Assembly (NCBI GenBank): GCA_964007475.1
Contig: OZ023273.1
Coordinates: 135,257,308 to 135,321,307 of the forward strand
Direction of reading: 5' to 3'
From: Hybos culiciformis
Taxonomy: Eukaryota > Arthropoda > Insecta > Diptera > Hybotidae
Length of the DNA stretch: 64,000 bases
In this document: in pieces, positions 35,801 to 49,914 of the stretch
Layout: the number at the start of each line of letters is the position of its first letter
How positions within the stretch are numbered: the first letter of the stretch is position 1
Notes under the pieces: model-generated
What the model was told of the DNA's origin: nothing
The model's input: only the letters and a program-made list of their open reading frames with translations
Databases searched by the model: none
Program-made: the position numbers and the translations under genes

Positions 35801-38800
35801 AAAAAAATAGGTTGGGAAAAATAAAATATAATAAAGTTAATAAAAAATAATATTAAATTTTATAACAATTATTAATTTTATTTTCATAGGAGATTATATG
35901 AAATGGAATTAATGAAAGTAATATTCAAACTAACTATATATAGACGTTAAAGTTTTATTAGTTAACGATATCTTTATCCTAGCAAATGTTTAATTTTTAT
36001 TTATTTTTCCATAAATGTGAATAGTTGGTTGTTTTTTTTTTTTGAAATTTATATTTTTTTCTGTTTGAAGCTTTGAAACAATCATATTATTTTACGCTAA
36101 TGAAATAAAAATTATTTGTATATTAAACTAATGAAAATATAGCTTCATTTTCGAAAGATGCTCATTAAATAAATATTTTCCTTGAGACAATATTGAAAAT
36201 ATGACATGACATGCACCAGAATGATATTTTTTCATAATCTTATTTTTATCTTTAAATATTTCTAATGTTTTTATATAAATCAAACAATTTTGCAAAAATC
36301 ATCTAAATTGGAAAGAATTGAATTCTGTCAAAGTAAATTATTTTTTTTACATATTTAATCTTTTGCTCATTTTTAATAAGTAGTATATGTACAAAAGGAG
36401 TTTTTGTCTTTCATTCAAATAAATTAAATTTAGGGAAAAATGCGAAAAAATAAATTTTTGAAAAATTTTAAATATTTAAAAAAAAAATTTAAATTCAAAA
36501 TTTATGGTTTTGACAGTCCCTTTATTTTTTTTTTATAAAAATCAGAGTAAATTTTGTTGATTTCACATTTTATTGCAAAAATAAAAAAAAAATAAATAAA
36601 AAAATTCAATTTTTCAATTTGGAAAAATTGTTTATTTTATAAAAAAAAAAAACAAGAAGAAGTTTACTTTCCCAATGTTTCTTTCAATTTTATCTCAACT
36701 GCACTTATTTATATAAGAAAAGAGGGTGTTTTAAGTTTTTCCATGTTATTTATTGGATAAATAAAATTGCATTCTCATCAAAATAAACAATTTCATTTTT
36801 GATTGTTTATCATGTTTAAAGATAGATAGAAGATTATAAAAACAATTTCATTTTATAATGTTTTGAAATTAAATTTTATAAAACATATAGATAAATTTGT
36901 ATGTTAAAAAAAAAAAATAAAAATGATTGAGTTTGACTTTATCATTTCAACAAAAACCATAACCCAAAATTGATATAGATATAAATATGTGCATATGCAT
37001 TTTGCAAAAAAGATCCATCTATTTATCAATACTTAAAACAGATATTCTAGTTTTAGATAATATCTGTCGCATATATTTTACAGAATGGGATAAATCCAAA
37101 AAAAAAACGAGATTATCAAAACCAAATTGTTCTAAAGCTACATTTTTAACTTTATGTTAAAAATGTATTTCTTTTTACTAAAAAAAATAGGTTTCAACAT
37201 TCAGTTTGGTTTTGGAATATGTATATGGGCCACAGTTCAAAATTTTTTTAAAAATAATATTTATTTATTGTTCTCTTGTTCTAAAAAAGGGAATAAAAAC
37301 AACATTTGGTCTGCAAAAAAGGATATGTTCATTTTATTTTAATTAAAAGTAAGGAAGGATATTTGTATTTTTGATATTCTGAAGCTCTTTCCAATCGTAA
37401 ACGAACCCATATAACAGATTATATTAAGTTTTTTGCGATTTGTGAACAATTCTAAGAATGTGATATATCCCATTCTGCAAATGTACGACAGACATATGAT
37501 ATACGTATATGAAATATGGATATGAAAATCTACTATAATAATATAAAGATTGAAAATTTTATTCTGAAATCGTAAGATATGTCTAATATGTGACTTCAAT
37601 ATACGCTTTTTAAGACCGGAACTGTGAAAAGAAATTCCGAAATAGATTTTATTTTAAATTATAATAAAAAAGAAATCTAGAATTTTTATGTTCTTATGTT
37701 GTTAACTTAATTTCTCTATTTTCTTATACTTTTATTTTGTAAGCCAAAATTATTCTTACAAACATTATCTGGAAAACTTTAAATTCAGAAACAGAAAAGT
37801 TTCACTATCGCTAATGAACAATAAAAAAAAAATCTACAATTTTAAGTTTTTAGATATGTATAATAAGATAAAAAATTCAGAATATGAAAAATTATAAGAA
37901 TTTAACTTTAAAAGTAGACAAATCGCATGGGAAATCAATTTGACTTTCAAATTTTTGCAACTTTGAAAATTTTTACTATATACATGAAAAAAAAATTTAC
38001 TTATTTCTAAGAATATAGAAAAAAAAACAACAAACATTATAAGTTGTTGGTATAGTTTCATTGCCATTACTTTCTTTTATTTTCAAGGTATGTAAATGAA
38101 TTTATTTTTGTTTGTTATATATTTACGTAATATTCCCTCCTTCTGTGTGATTAAGAACGTCATAGTTAAGTTTTTTTTCTCGCTTTTTAAGATTAATTTA
38201 GAAATAGAATAATTGCTTCGAAACAGAGCAATCTAAAATCTATATTAAACCGATTGCTATCGTATTCTTCAAATAATAATAAATTTGCATAACTGTGATC
38301 AGAAATCGATCTTCAAGTTCAATTTTGTAAGAGTTTATAGAAGTTGAAGTAAATTTGATAAAATCATAAAGCTAGGAATAAACCTATAAATGGTTTACTG
38401 TTTAAAACATAAATATATAAAATTTTTTGTTTGTAACATACAATTTTGCTTTTTTCTCTATTTTGGTATGAAAACTCTTAATTTAAAGAACAAAATTTAA
38501 ATTCGTTTTGCAGTTTCAGAATAACAAATGTTGCATTAAGAATTCATTTCAGAATATTAATAAAATCTATTTAAAATTGACAGCTGTAAAACTTCACAAA
38601 TCTTATGTGTGAAAAAATCTAAAGAAAAAAAAAACAAGAAAAAAATATTTTCTTAATTTATTAAACATTATTTAAAAGCCTTAAAATACAACCAACATAA
38701 AACTTTATCCTTGTTTTTGTTCAAAATAAATAATTTAACATGAAAATCGTTTAACCATGTGATTGTAGTCTCATCCCTTAAAGCTTAACAACATAGTAAA

Positions 38801-41800
38801 AGAATTTCATATTCGATCAGCGTATCGTTAACGAAAACTTTTTTATTTGTTTTAGTAAATGAATCCTTATATTCCCTCCTTCTCTAAAAAAAAAAAAAAA
38901 TTATAAAAACTTTCTGATAACTTTTTTTTTTTTTTTGTTAATTTCAGTATAAAAAAAAACTTTCTTCCTTTTCTTCAAAATTTTCTATTCCCCATTTTCC
39001 CAATCACGCATATTGAATAAAAGACATTAATTCTAACACACAAATTGCCAACTTTTCAGAATAAATTATAACATTAATGTTAAAAAAAAAAAGAATCTAA
39101 ATCCCGTATAATATTATCAAATAATCATAACTGAGCAATAATTTCCAATTTATGAAAAAGTTTCATATTTTTGGATTACAACTTGAGTACTTCCGTATGA
39201 ACATGATTACAAAATATGATAAGAATAAACTTTTGAATTGGTTAAAAACTTAAAATTATAATTTTGTTGTTTTAAATTAATTATCAAATATTATAAAATA
39301 TGGTTTTTAATTTTATAAAATCGATGAAAAAATTCTCAAAAAATCTTGGATCAATTATAATTCCAAAGGTAATATAAAATCGATACTAAATAGAAATTCT
39401 TGATAGCTTCAAGTTTGAAAACGATCCTCTTACATAATATCCTCCTGTTAAGGATAGTTAATTATCCTTATAAATTAACTTTATTAAACGTTTGTCAGCA
39501 AAAGAATTGAAGAATAAAAAATAATATTTTATGAACTCTTTATAGATACTGATATTTTTCTCTCAATATCTTATTGATAAATAAACTATTAGATCCATAT
39601 CTTAATTTTTTGTTTATTTTTTGATATTTTCGACTTTTGGGAAAATTGTAAAAGAATAATAATTATAATGATTTAATGCTGACAATAGCATGACCAGAAA
39701 ATATCAATCAAGGCGGTAGGAATTGTGGTGGTATTCGTTGCACAGAGCACAGATGTGCTTATTTTTTTCCTTTTATCATGTAAATGGAATTTGTGACCCC
39801 AAAAATATGATTTTGTGATGAAAATTATTGCAAATTTATTTGTGACTTTTTTTTTTCTTTATTCGGTAGTTAGTGAAAATGTATTACTAATGTTTGATAA
39901 TTTGATAGCTCTTCATATGAAAAAAGATCCTACGATTGTGTAAAATTTCGAATTTTTAATTTCAAAACCCGAGAAAATTATATATGCAAAATTAAATAAC
40001 TTCAGGATATGCAAAAGTTTGTATCGATTGCGTTCGTCTAGTCAGATCTCATCAGTGGATAAATGAGTGCACGAACTAGTCAGAAAAGTATCATAGAAAA
40101 ACATAGTGAAGTAAGTTATCACAAAAATCAATATTTGTTAGGTATACTTTTTTTTATCAAAAAAACTAAGCTCAAAGAATTTGATAATTTCCAATTTTGA
40201 AAAATTAAATTTTTTTAGACAGAATTTATTTTTAAGATAAGATTTAGTAATAATTTATCTCTAATTCTAGTTTCGACTATATTTATACCACTAAAACTAA
40301 TATACATAAATTTAATATTAATTATTATAAACATAGAAATTTCACGGAAATAGACCCAGTCAAGAAGACCACTTCTATGGTTACTTTCATCAAGTTAATA
40401 ATTTGTCATTATTTATTTTAGTTTATTTTCAAGTTTCAGGTGTACTATTTTTACTCTTCTGTCAACATTTCTGAATATATTTTTTTTGACTTCTTTATTG
40501 ATAACTGTCGTATTGTATGTTTTTCATTCATAAATAATAATTTTATTTAAAAAACTCTCTCATCATTTTTTTTTTCGTGTATATTAGAAAAATATACCTA
40601 CCTAATATCTAAATTCTATTTTTATCAAGAAATTAATGGTAACATATAAATTAAGGATAATAAGAAATAAGGATGTAAGGAATACGTAAAATGAACATAA
40701 ATTATATTAGGGAAGGATATACTAAGGAAATAGTATGTAGTATGTTGGTATCGATTTATTTCGTTTCTTACTAATAAATTCTAATAAATTATCCATAAGA
40801 CATGGAATTGTATGTATTTATTATATTATTCCTTTTTATTTATTTTTTTTTTTTAATGAATTGATTTAAACTATGATGATAATTTTTATTTTTGAATAAA
40901 CAAATATGTAAGAAAATTAAAGAATTAGCAGCTTGTGTGCCTAGATAAAATTTTTCTCTGCACAAGATAGAAAATAATGGCCCTTCGAGTCAAATCAATA
41001 TTTCACTAACTGAAGAACTTGAATTCTACATAATCCAATTCCTTTAAATGTTTAGCAAAACTCACTATACATAAAAATTTTCATATTATTTCACTATAAT
41101 AAAGAATAAAACAAATTCTAAACTTTTTTTTCAAGTTTGAAATGAAGAAAAAACAACTCAATTTAAAAATTATGTAAAATTTTCTAAAAGAACTAATTTA
41201 CAGAAGTATAAAAAAATTCGATAAACGTACAAGATAAACTTGTGAAATAATTTTGTTCGAAAAGAACATAAGTTCTTTGCCATCTTTGTATAAAACTTTT
41301 CCAATAACTTTTTATAACCTTAGTTGTTTTTAGCTCGATTGAATTAAAAATATATAATTTTTTTTTCAAATAATTTTTTTTTGAAAAATATATAACTCTT
41401 GAAAAACACAGACTATAAAATTTTGTCATGGAATTATAAAGTTTTCATTGAATGAAAAATCACAATGTCTGGTAACTTTTTAGCGGTTTTGATTTCCTTT
41501 TGAAGATTTTTTTATTTTGGTATCAAAACTTTCAAGTGTGAATATTACACAAAGTTTTTTTTTCAAATTTTCTAGATCATAACAACTTATATAATAAAAA
41601 TATTGTTACTTTTATTGAATTTATTAAATTGATAGTGATAAAGAAATTGCAACTTTTTAATTAAATTCATACTGGTCTTTGACGAACTAACTATATTTAA
41701 AGAAATAAATTTAAAGTTTTTATAATTATTTCAATTGAACGAATATTGGTAATTATAAATAATGAACTACATAAATTTATTTGGTTGCTTACATACAATT

Positions 41801-43520
41801 GTATCTGATTCAACAACACAATCAATTTTTGTTGTTGATCTAGTTACAATGAAGGCTCCAAATCATTTTATTATTAGAAAATGCCTTTATTTGAAAATAA
41901 AGAAATTTGTTGTTTATACTTGTTTAGTTAAATAGTGTCATATAATAAATTACATATAGTGCTATAAAGGAATCAAGACTCTAGTCCAGGAGATTTTTTA
42001 GATATTATGTACGAGTATATACTATTAAGACTTAATTTCAATTTGTTCACTCTAAAAATTTTCTACACCACTACCGTTCCATTAGTATCAATTTTCTTAC
42101 ATACTTACACATTAGTTTTTTGTTCAATATTTTACTCACATTTTTGTTTAAAGATAAATTCAGTTTATTCTTTAAGATATAAAACGTGATCAAAAGAAAA
42201 TTTTAAAATTAAAATATTCAAAATTTCAAATTTTCTTAAATTTATTTTTTTATTTTTATTACATTTTTTATTATTGTCATTTTTTCATTTTCTTCAAAAT
42301 TATAATAAAAAAAAAAAATGAAATCTTTGACAATAATTCAAAAATAACATATGGTGTTCCTAAAGTGAATTTTTCTTGTTTTCCTTTATGTCGTAAGTTT
42401 AAAATTTTTTGTAACATGAAAGTAAAGGAGGAAAAGTGCCCACATGTGTCCTTGGTTTTCTTTAATAAACTTTCTATTGTTAGAAAATTAAATGAAAAAT
42501 GATACGTGAGTGAATTTTTTTTTTGTATTATAATAAGAATGAAAAATAAAAAGATTCATTTTATAATATAATAATTGTTGATTACTGCAATTTTGGAACG
42601 CAAGTAACACCTGCTTTTATAAAAAATATATAAAATAGCATATTTTGCTATAAATCATAGATACTACTTTTCTGAGGTTTTTCAATTTTTCTTCTATTAA
42701 GTTTACAAATGTTAGCAATCATAATTTAATTTTCAATAGATCTATAATCAATATTTCGCGTTTGAATTAACTACGTACTGGGAAATATATAGAAAGATGA
42801 TTTCAATTATTTTTAGAAAAGGATTAAAAAGAAAATAATATTGTCTTATTAGTTTAATGAGAAATGAGATAAACCCACTACGAAAAGCTGCTGGCATCAG
42901 AGAAAAGTCTGATCTCAAGTACTTGATACCAATTCCACCAGTAGGGATTGCTATTAATGGTATAATAGGTATAATAAAATATTAGCAATATTACTATCAA
43001 TTGTTGAATAAAATATATTTTATTTTATCAAATATTTTTAAAATATTTAAAAACAAACTGATACAAACATAAAGGTAGCTTTATTTTTTTTTTATAAAAT
43101 ATCAATTTTCCTTTTATAAAATAAATATATTTAATTTATTGATAATATCTGATTTAAGGTCTATTTCGACCAAACAAGAGAATAAAGAAGGTTTGTCAGG
43201 TGACAAAGTAATTTTCTACTTGATTGAATTTTATTTTCAAAATTGAACATGATTTAAAAGATTTCTCTATTATATAAATATTAATAATTTAATGCAAATA
43301 TTTGAAGGAATTTATTAAATAAAAATATAATGTATAAATGTAGGTACCCAATTTTGATTTTATAAAAAGATAAAATTCTGGAAAATATTTTTGCTTAGTT
43401 AGACATAATTTTTGTTAAGATAGTTATCTAAGAGCAACATTTTCATGCTTCAAAATTAAAAAGTTTTAAATTAAAGAATATAAAAAATTTAAAACAAAAT
43501 TGAAATAAAAATTGTTTAAG
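32853..43520. other. long A+T-rich gene-poor stretch
   Basis: I see no supportable gene or RNA. Minor features are a GC-richer patch at 39690-39760 and an island at 42860-42960 that is open on both strands (see findings). All short frames (for example 34222-34422, 37339-37599, 41193-41429) are A+T-biased with no domain. Confidence 0.4.
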
Positions 43521-43630
43521 CCGGGTTGTTGACTGACGCGGCAGAAAACCCATATACATAATTGTGTTTTTGGTTCTGTTTTTGGCGCAAATTTACTGAT
43601 TTCTTATTTCTGTTCTTTATGACAACCCGG
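43521..43630. mobile_element. possible short MITE (110 bp)
   Basis: Begins CCGGGTTGTT and ends GACAACCCGG: a 9-bp terminal inverted repeat enclosing a GC-richer 110-bp segment in A+T-rich sequence. The repeat is short and no target duplication is clear, so this is tentative. Confidence 0.35.
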
Positions 43631-46600
43631 ATAAAATAAAATTAGTTTTAAATTAAAAAAAATTTCGTTTGTTCAAGACTTCAGAAAATTTCACAAATAT
43701 TGTGTAGACATCTAAATACTTACCTCATTATGTCCAACTTTTAATTTAAAATTGTAAAGATGAAAATTTTACGAAATAATTTTTTGATATTTTAATCGAA
43801 GATAAGAATATTTTTGCAAATATAAAAATTTTGTATTAAAGCATAAATTAAGTTCTTAAAAAGAAAAAAATTGTATAAACTCAAAAATTTCTTTAAATTT
43901 TATTGATAACATTCTTTGAATTTTTCTTTTTGTTGAACCTCTAGTCTAAGGAATTGGTTTAATACATTTTTAATACCAAAAATTAAAAAAAAAATAATAA
44001 AATAAAATGAATATAGAGAACCTTTTTGGATATCAGAAGGAATTCCAATATTATGTTTTTTCTATACTATAATTTTCATGAGGAAAAAACCAATTCTTAT
44101 AATGAAAAAGAGCAAAAGTTAACTTGATAAGAACTTTTGGTTTCCCATTGTAATATTTATTTGAATTTTTATTATTTTTATTTATTTTCCTCTCCAATTG
44201 ATTGGTGGCAGTATTATATCATTTCCTAATTATTGTTAATTTAAAAAAATAATCCTTATTTTGCTTTTTTAATCAAATGGTATAAATATTTTAATAGAAA
44301 ATTATCCTATTTTTCAGTTCTCGTTTTCACTTTCCTTCAAGCTACGCATTGTTTGATTCATGATACGAATACAAAATAAATTTTCAAAAATTTCTTTGCC
44401 TATAAGAGCTCCGGACATTTAATTTCCAGATTTACAAAATTTACAACTATGACGTTAATTACTTAAATTATTTGAACAAACTATTTCAATTCTTATATTT
44501 TCGTGTTTATCTTGAATCCCGGAAAAAAATCGTTCAAAAACAAAATTGAAATTTGAATTTTTCTTCCGTTTTTCATTTTTACTTTTTGTTAAAGGACATT
44601 CCTAAGGAAATTGATATTTTAATATTAATGTTAAATCATTGTATATTTTTATCTGATAAAATCAAAGAAAATGAAATTTATACGCATATATACACAAAGA
44701 AAACTTCTACATTTATATTGACTTTAAAAATTCTTTGGCAATATTTGTTAAAGAAAAAATTTAATTTGTTAAAATAAAAAAAATAAAAAATTAATGTTTT
44801 TATTTTTACAATTTTTCTTAAATAAAATAAGTACTAATATTTACTAATAGTGTTCGAAGTATAATTTTAATGTTCATAATGTAGCTCATAAAGCTCAATT
44901 TCATTAAATGCTTAGAGAAAATTATAATAAAGTTCATAGATTTTCCTCATTAAATTTGCTTTTTATAAAGTCTAAATTGAAATTTTATCTAAATAACAAG
45001 AAAATATTTTTTTACGATCCAGCAATCTGTTATTTCATTTATTTAAGAAATAAAAGAAAAAAAATGTTCCACCAATAAATTTTATTGGTTCCCAACCCTA
45101 AATTTTTTTTTAATAACCTATTAGATTTACATTTAACTTTGATTTGGTCGTAAAAATTATACATTTTTGTATATATTTTTAAGTTAAAAAAGAAAATAGT
45201 AATCATCGTTCTTGCTTCATATCAAAATTATATATCTGTAGCTTTTTTGATTGAAAATTTTCCAAGAAAGAATTATAAGGTTTAAAATAAGGGTAAAGGT
45301 CGTAAATTTTTTTACGACTTTTCGCAAAAAAAAAAAAATAATAAATAAAAAACACATATTTTATCAGTTTCGACAGAATTTTGCAATTCTTATTCATTCA
45401 AATTTGAATAAAATTTATAGCTTTTTTTATATTTAGATTTCATTTGATATAATTTTATTTTCATTTTATATAGTCTTGTAGAAAAATTTAATTTTTCTGA
45501 AAATTTTGAATGACTGTACCTATATTAAGTTGATTATATAAAAAAAAAATTAATGGCAATACTAATATTCATAATTATTTGCATGATAAGGTTTAAAACA
45601 TTAGATCTCTAAAAGCAACATTGCTTTCATATTACAAATATATCAACCATTATTTTGTTTTATTATCGTTTTGCCGAGTTGAGCTTAGGTATATAATTTT
45701 TTTCCTTTCAATTTTCATTGCTTTGACGTTTGAATATACAGTTAAAAATATAATTATTTAATTTTATCATAATTAATATTTGATTTCATATTGAATGTTT
45801 TATTCTGTTTAAAAATTAGGTCTTTGCTAATATAATCAACACAATCTAGATTTTTTTTGTTAATTCCTTGATATGTATTATTTTGAGATTAAATTATCTT
45901 TTTATACTAAAATTCCGAAAAAAATTTTTGAATAATATTAAATTTTTAAATTTTGAGAAATTAAGCTGTTGAAAACAGAAGAAGGAAAAAATATTTTCTT
46001 TAAAAAAAAAAATAGTGTCAATATGAACCTAACAATAAGAACAACATGAAAACTTTTTGAATAAAGAAGGCATTCCATGAAAAGCAAACATCACTGGAAA
46101 CGTGACATAGCAATTGAAATTACATAGTATTATGTATGATGTATATATTGTAAAAGTATAGTGCGACAGATCCTTATAAGGAGCAAATTTTATATTTTGC
46201 ATATTATTTATTATATTATATGTGTTTGTTTATTTACAGAAAAAAAAAGTATGTGAATAAAATGTTTTATGCTTTACAAAAAAAAAAAATCCATAGGATA
46301 TAAATACATATACATATTTTAATAAAGCATTATTCAAAAAAATTTGGGGAATTGATAGATAATATATATATAGATATAAATATTCAAAGAAAACTCAAGA
46401 AGATTGGTTCTGAATAATTAATTTTTTTTATCGAAAAAATATCTTACGAATATGAACTTTCATTGCTCCTAAAAATTATTTTGATAGATATTAATGTATA
46501 TGAGATTTTCCGTGAACAAGGCTTAGTAATGAGAGTGGAAAAATGTAAAAATCGAGATGATATATAATAAAGGCTTGAATAAAAGTTTGTTTAATTACTA

Positions 46601-46855
46601 TAAAGGATATTTGAAAAAAGAAGAATGTACAAATTTATAATAATTTATATTTATTTATAACATATTGACGAGACATTGATAAGAGGATATACTTAGAAAC
46701 AATTAGAAAATAAATGAGTGAATGTAAAAATTCACAAGTACATAACAAAAATTCACTTGGAGTTTGTAAAATTGGTAAAAATAAAGAAATGGAAAAAAAA
46801 GAATAAAGTTATTTACTTAAATTATGTAAAAATTTGTTAGCCCGAATATTTCTGT
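43631..46855. other. A+T-rich non-coding sequence
   Basis: No gene recognised. Frames at 44553-44777 and 45203-45436 (both strands) are low-complexity. Confidence 0.45.
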
Positions 46856-46863
46856 TAAAAGAC

Positions 46864-47204
46864 CCGAGCTGACTAAATTTAAGTATTTTTGTACTGATAG
46901 CAATGTGCAGTACCAGTATACTGGTACTGCAAAAATACTGCAATATTTTTCTAGAATGTACTGATACTTAAAAAAATTTCAGTACCAGTACACTGAAATT
47001 GAGTAGTTCATCACATATTGTGACAAACAATTTTAGCCATTTTTGTACAGTTCAATATACTGGTAGGTACTGTATTTCTTTTGCAGTATACTGGTACTGA
47101 ACTTTTTTTAAGTATCAGTACATTCTTGAAAAACATTGCAGTATTTATGCAATACCAGTATATTGGTACTTGTATTGCAAAATACTTAAATTTAGTCAAC
47201 TCTG
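46864..47204. mobile_element. 341-bp hAT-type fold-back MITE with 8-bp target duplication
   Basis: The right end read inward is CAGAGTTGACTAAATTTAAG; the left end, CCGAGCTGACTAAATTTAAG, differs at three bases. Flanks are a perfect 8-bp direct repeat TAAAAGAC (46856-46863, 47205-47212), typical of hAT insertion. The interior is built from many copies of CAGTACCAGTATACTGGTA-like palindromes, including a perfect 24-bp one at 46907-46930. The minus-strand frame at 47011-47199 is element sequence. Confidence 0.85.
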
Positions 47205-47212
47205 TAAAAGAC

Positions 47213-49744
47213 TATGTATAAAATATTTATAATAAATTTAAAAATGTTTCTCTAATTCTTTAAGTTCTTTAAGATATTATTTATTTTCTTTTTCCAAGAA
47301 ACTTTTATTGCCTTTTCATTTTCTAAAATTTATTTTAGCTTTTCATTTTGATACCTATATTTGCAATAAAAAAAAAATTCTAATGATTTATATGGAAAGT
47401 GATAAAAAACGTTGAATGAGAAAAAGAAAACCCTGCCATATGACTTGATACTTAAATACAACAGTTCAACCCTTTTCAAGTTATCAATTCGTAAAAAAAA
47501 AAATAAAAAATAAAATAAATAAAATAAAAATTTTGCAACTTCTTAAATTTAAAATGTTGGTACGTAAAATTCCTTCAAATTTAAACTACATACAATATGT
47601 TAAATAATTTCTATGATTATTTGGTACGAAAATCAACTATCTTGAGATTATAATTCAGTTTTGTTTTAAATAACAAGTAAGCTCAGGGGCATAGAAGTTA
47701 GAACGAAGCTTTTAATATTGCAATCAACTTGGTTTAAATATCGCTTGATTATATGTTTGTTTATTTTAATTTTTTTGGTTTAGTTTCAGAGTTCTTCGAC
47801 ATTGACATTGACTAACTTGAGAGCCAAAAATATTGGGGAAAAGGAATTTATCCAAAAGTAAAGGTATTATCTGGTTATTTGAAAATATCATCGAAAATAC
47901 TATTTTTATGATTGTTTTAATAATTGTCCACTAAAAAAATCCAAAAAGTTAATATTGCTCTTTCTATCTACATTGTATTATATTATAATCTTTATATTCA
48001 TTAACATTTAACACTATCATCAGTGATTTGAGAAAACCTAAATTATATTAATGTTATAAGAAAAAAATCAAAGCTACATAAATTAGATGTACTAAAGAAA
48101 CATCTAACCTAGAATTGATTTATACAAATAAAAAATACAAAAATAAAAATTTTACTTAAAAGAAAAATTTTGAAAAGTAAGAAGTGTTAAAGTGAAATTG
48201 GTATTAGAAAGTTTTATCCATTAAAGGGTGGTTTATTTAATCAAAGTGATGACACAAATTGCGGTAATTTATTACAAATTGGAAATTTTTATTCCTTTTT
48301 TATTTTCTTTTAGATAAAGAAAAGATAATACACCGCTGCCGTATCATAGTAGATAAATCTTAAAGTCTTATCAATTTCATTTTATTTTACTACTTTTCTT
48401 TATCCACAAGCATTAAATATGTTTACTTTATATTTAAAAACAATGTTGAAAACAATATCAATCTTGAAATTTTTCGGGACAGAGTTAAAATGCAATGAAA
48501 AAGAGGAAAATCAATAGATACATGTGACTAACTTGACAGAATGTAGTCATAATGATCTAAGTCTAATTATGAATGTTATTGATGTTAATTAACTATTTTT
48601 TGTGTATTGTATTGTAATTGAAGCATAATTAGGTTTAAAACTAGTTTCATATTTTCACCATATTTTCCTTACATTTTTATTTTATTTTGACATTAACTTG
48701 ACAGCACTGTATTATAGAGAATTTCTGACTAATTGCAAAAGGATTCCTGATTTGATTTTTTCATCTCATAATGGAATTATCCATGTTGTTGTGTAAAATC
48801 AACAATTTTATTACTGTGTTGTTGGTTGTTTGGTTTTTTTTGGTTGAAAACATACGTGTATTACATTTTAATTTATTCAAGGAGCAACAATTTTACTTGT
48901 TTTCATTCTATAACTAAACAACCATATTTTAATAATTATAATGAACCCAACGTAAAATTTTAATTATAAGCAAAACCGTATGCTTAATTTTCATTAAGAA
49001 GAAACAAAAAACATATTTTGACAATTTTCATTCAGGAAAAATGGTAAGTAGGTATCGTATCGTTTTACATGTAATTTTTGTGTTATATGAACCGAAAGTT
49101 AGTATGGTGAACCGTGAAAAATTCAATTTTTATTTTAATTGAATTCTGCTATTTATATTCGTAAATAAATATAATCCTTACTTCAAAGTAGATTTATCTA
49201 AATCTAAATATTGTAAATGATGTAATTACTTAACTAATTATTCTATTTTTTAAATAAGATCTACATACGAATATCAGGAATACCAAATAAATTTAGTATC
49301 AGCAGTAGATAACTTCATTCATTCTGTTGGCAAATTATTCAACTTGCTTAGTTCGAGACCTTCAATGAATTCGACGAAATCAAACTATAAAGCAAATAGT
49401 TATTATTTAGAATTAATTTCTCTTCTTATTCACTAACCAAATATTTGGTTCCATTCAACATCTTTTAAAAGTCTGAAATTTATTCGAGGACAAAATATTT
49501 AACTTAAGGTAACCAATTGAATTTTTTCATATTTTAAATATAAATAAATTCAATGTAAATTCAGCAGCATAAAGTTAGAAGTGGTTTGATGTAGAAATTG
49601 TATAATTATTTTTATATTAAAAATTAAAAAACAAACTTAAGGAAAAATCTTTAAATTTAATATTTAAATAAAAGTAATAAACTTTAAAGTTTTCTTCTTG
49701 GTTATGGAGGGAGGTTTCGGTTGTTATGAATGTTTTTCTATGCT
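47213..49744. other. A+T-rich non-coding sequence
   Basis: No gene or structured element that I can support. Confidence 0.45.
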
Positions 49745-49914
49745 TGGGAGCTAAACAACACTCAAGGGCAACATAAAGATCTTAATGAAAACGTTTTATT
49801 ACAAAACAAATAAAAAACTTTTATGTATTCTTTTTTTTTTTTAATATTAAATGGTAATAAGATGGGAAAAATATGATAAGAAAAATTTTAATAATATCCC
49901 ACAATTGTTATTTG
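49745..49914 (+). repeat. dispersed repeat E, copy 2
   Basis: The counterpart of 29884-30072 about 20 kb away, same orientation. The strongest identity runs from gggcaacataaag to aaaaaactttt. The plus-strand frame at 49851-50075 begins inside the repeat and is not taken as a gene. Confidence 0.75.

Noticed and set aside
39690..39760. GC-richer patch open for about 36 codons
   Set aside because: Bounded by stops, no family resemblance, no convincing splice sites.
45087..45103. ggttcccaaccc string resembling a hAT terminus
   Set aside because: No CAG start, no partner terminus and no target duplication nearby.
47011..47199. 62-codon minus-strand frame
   Set aside because: Entirely inside the hAT fold-back MITE; repeated residues reflect the CAGTA palindromes.
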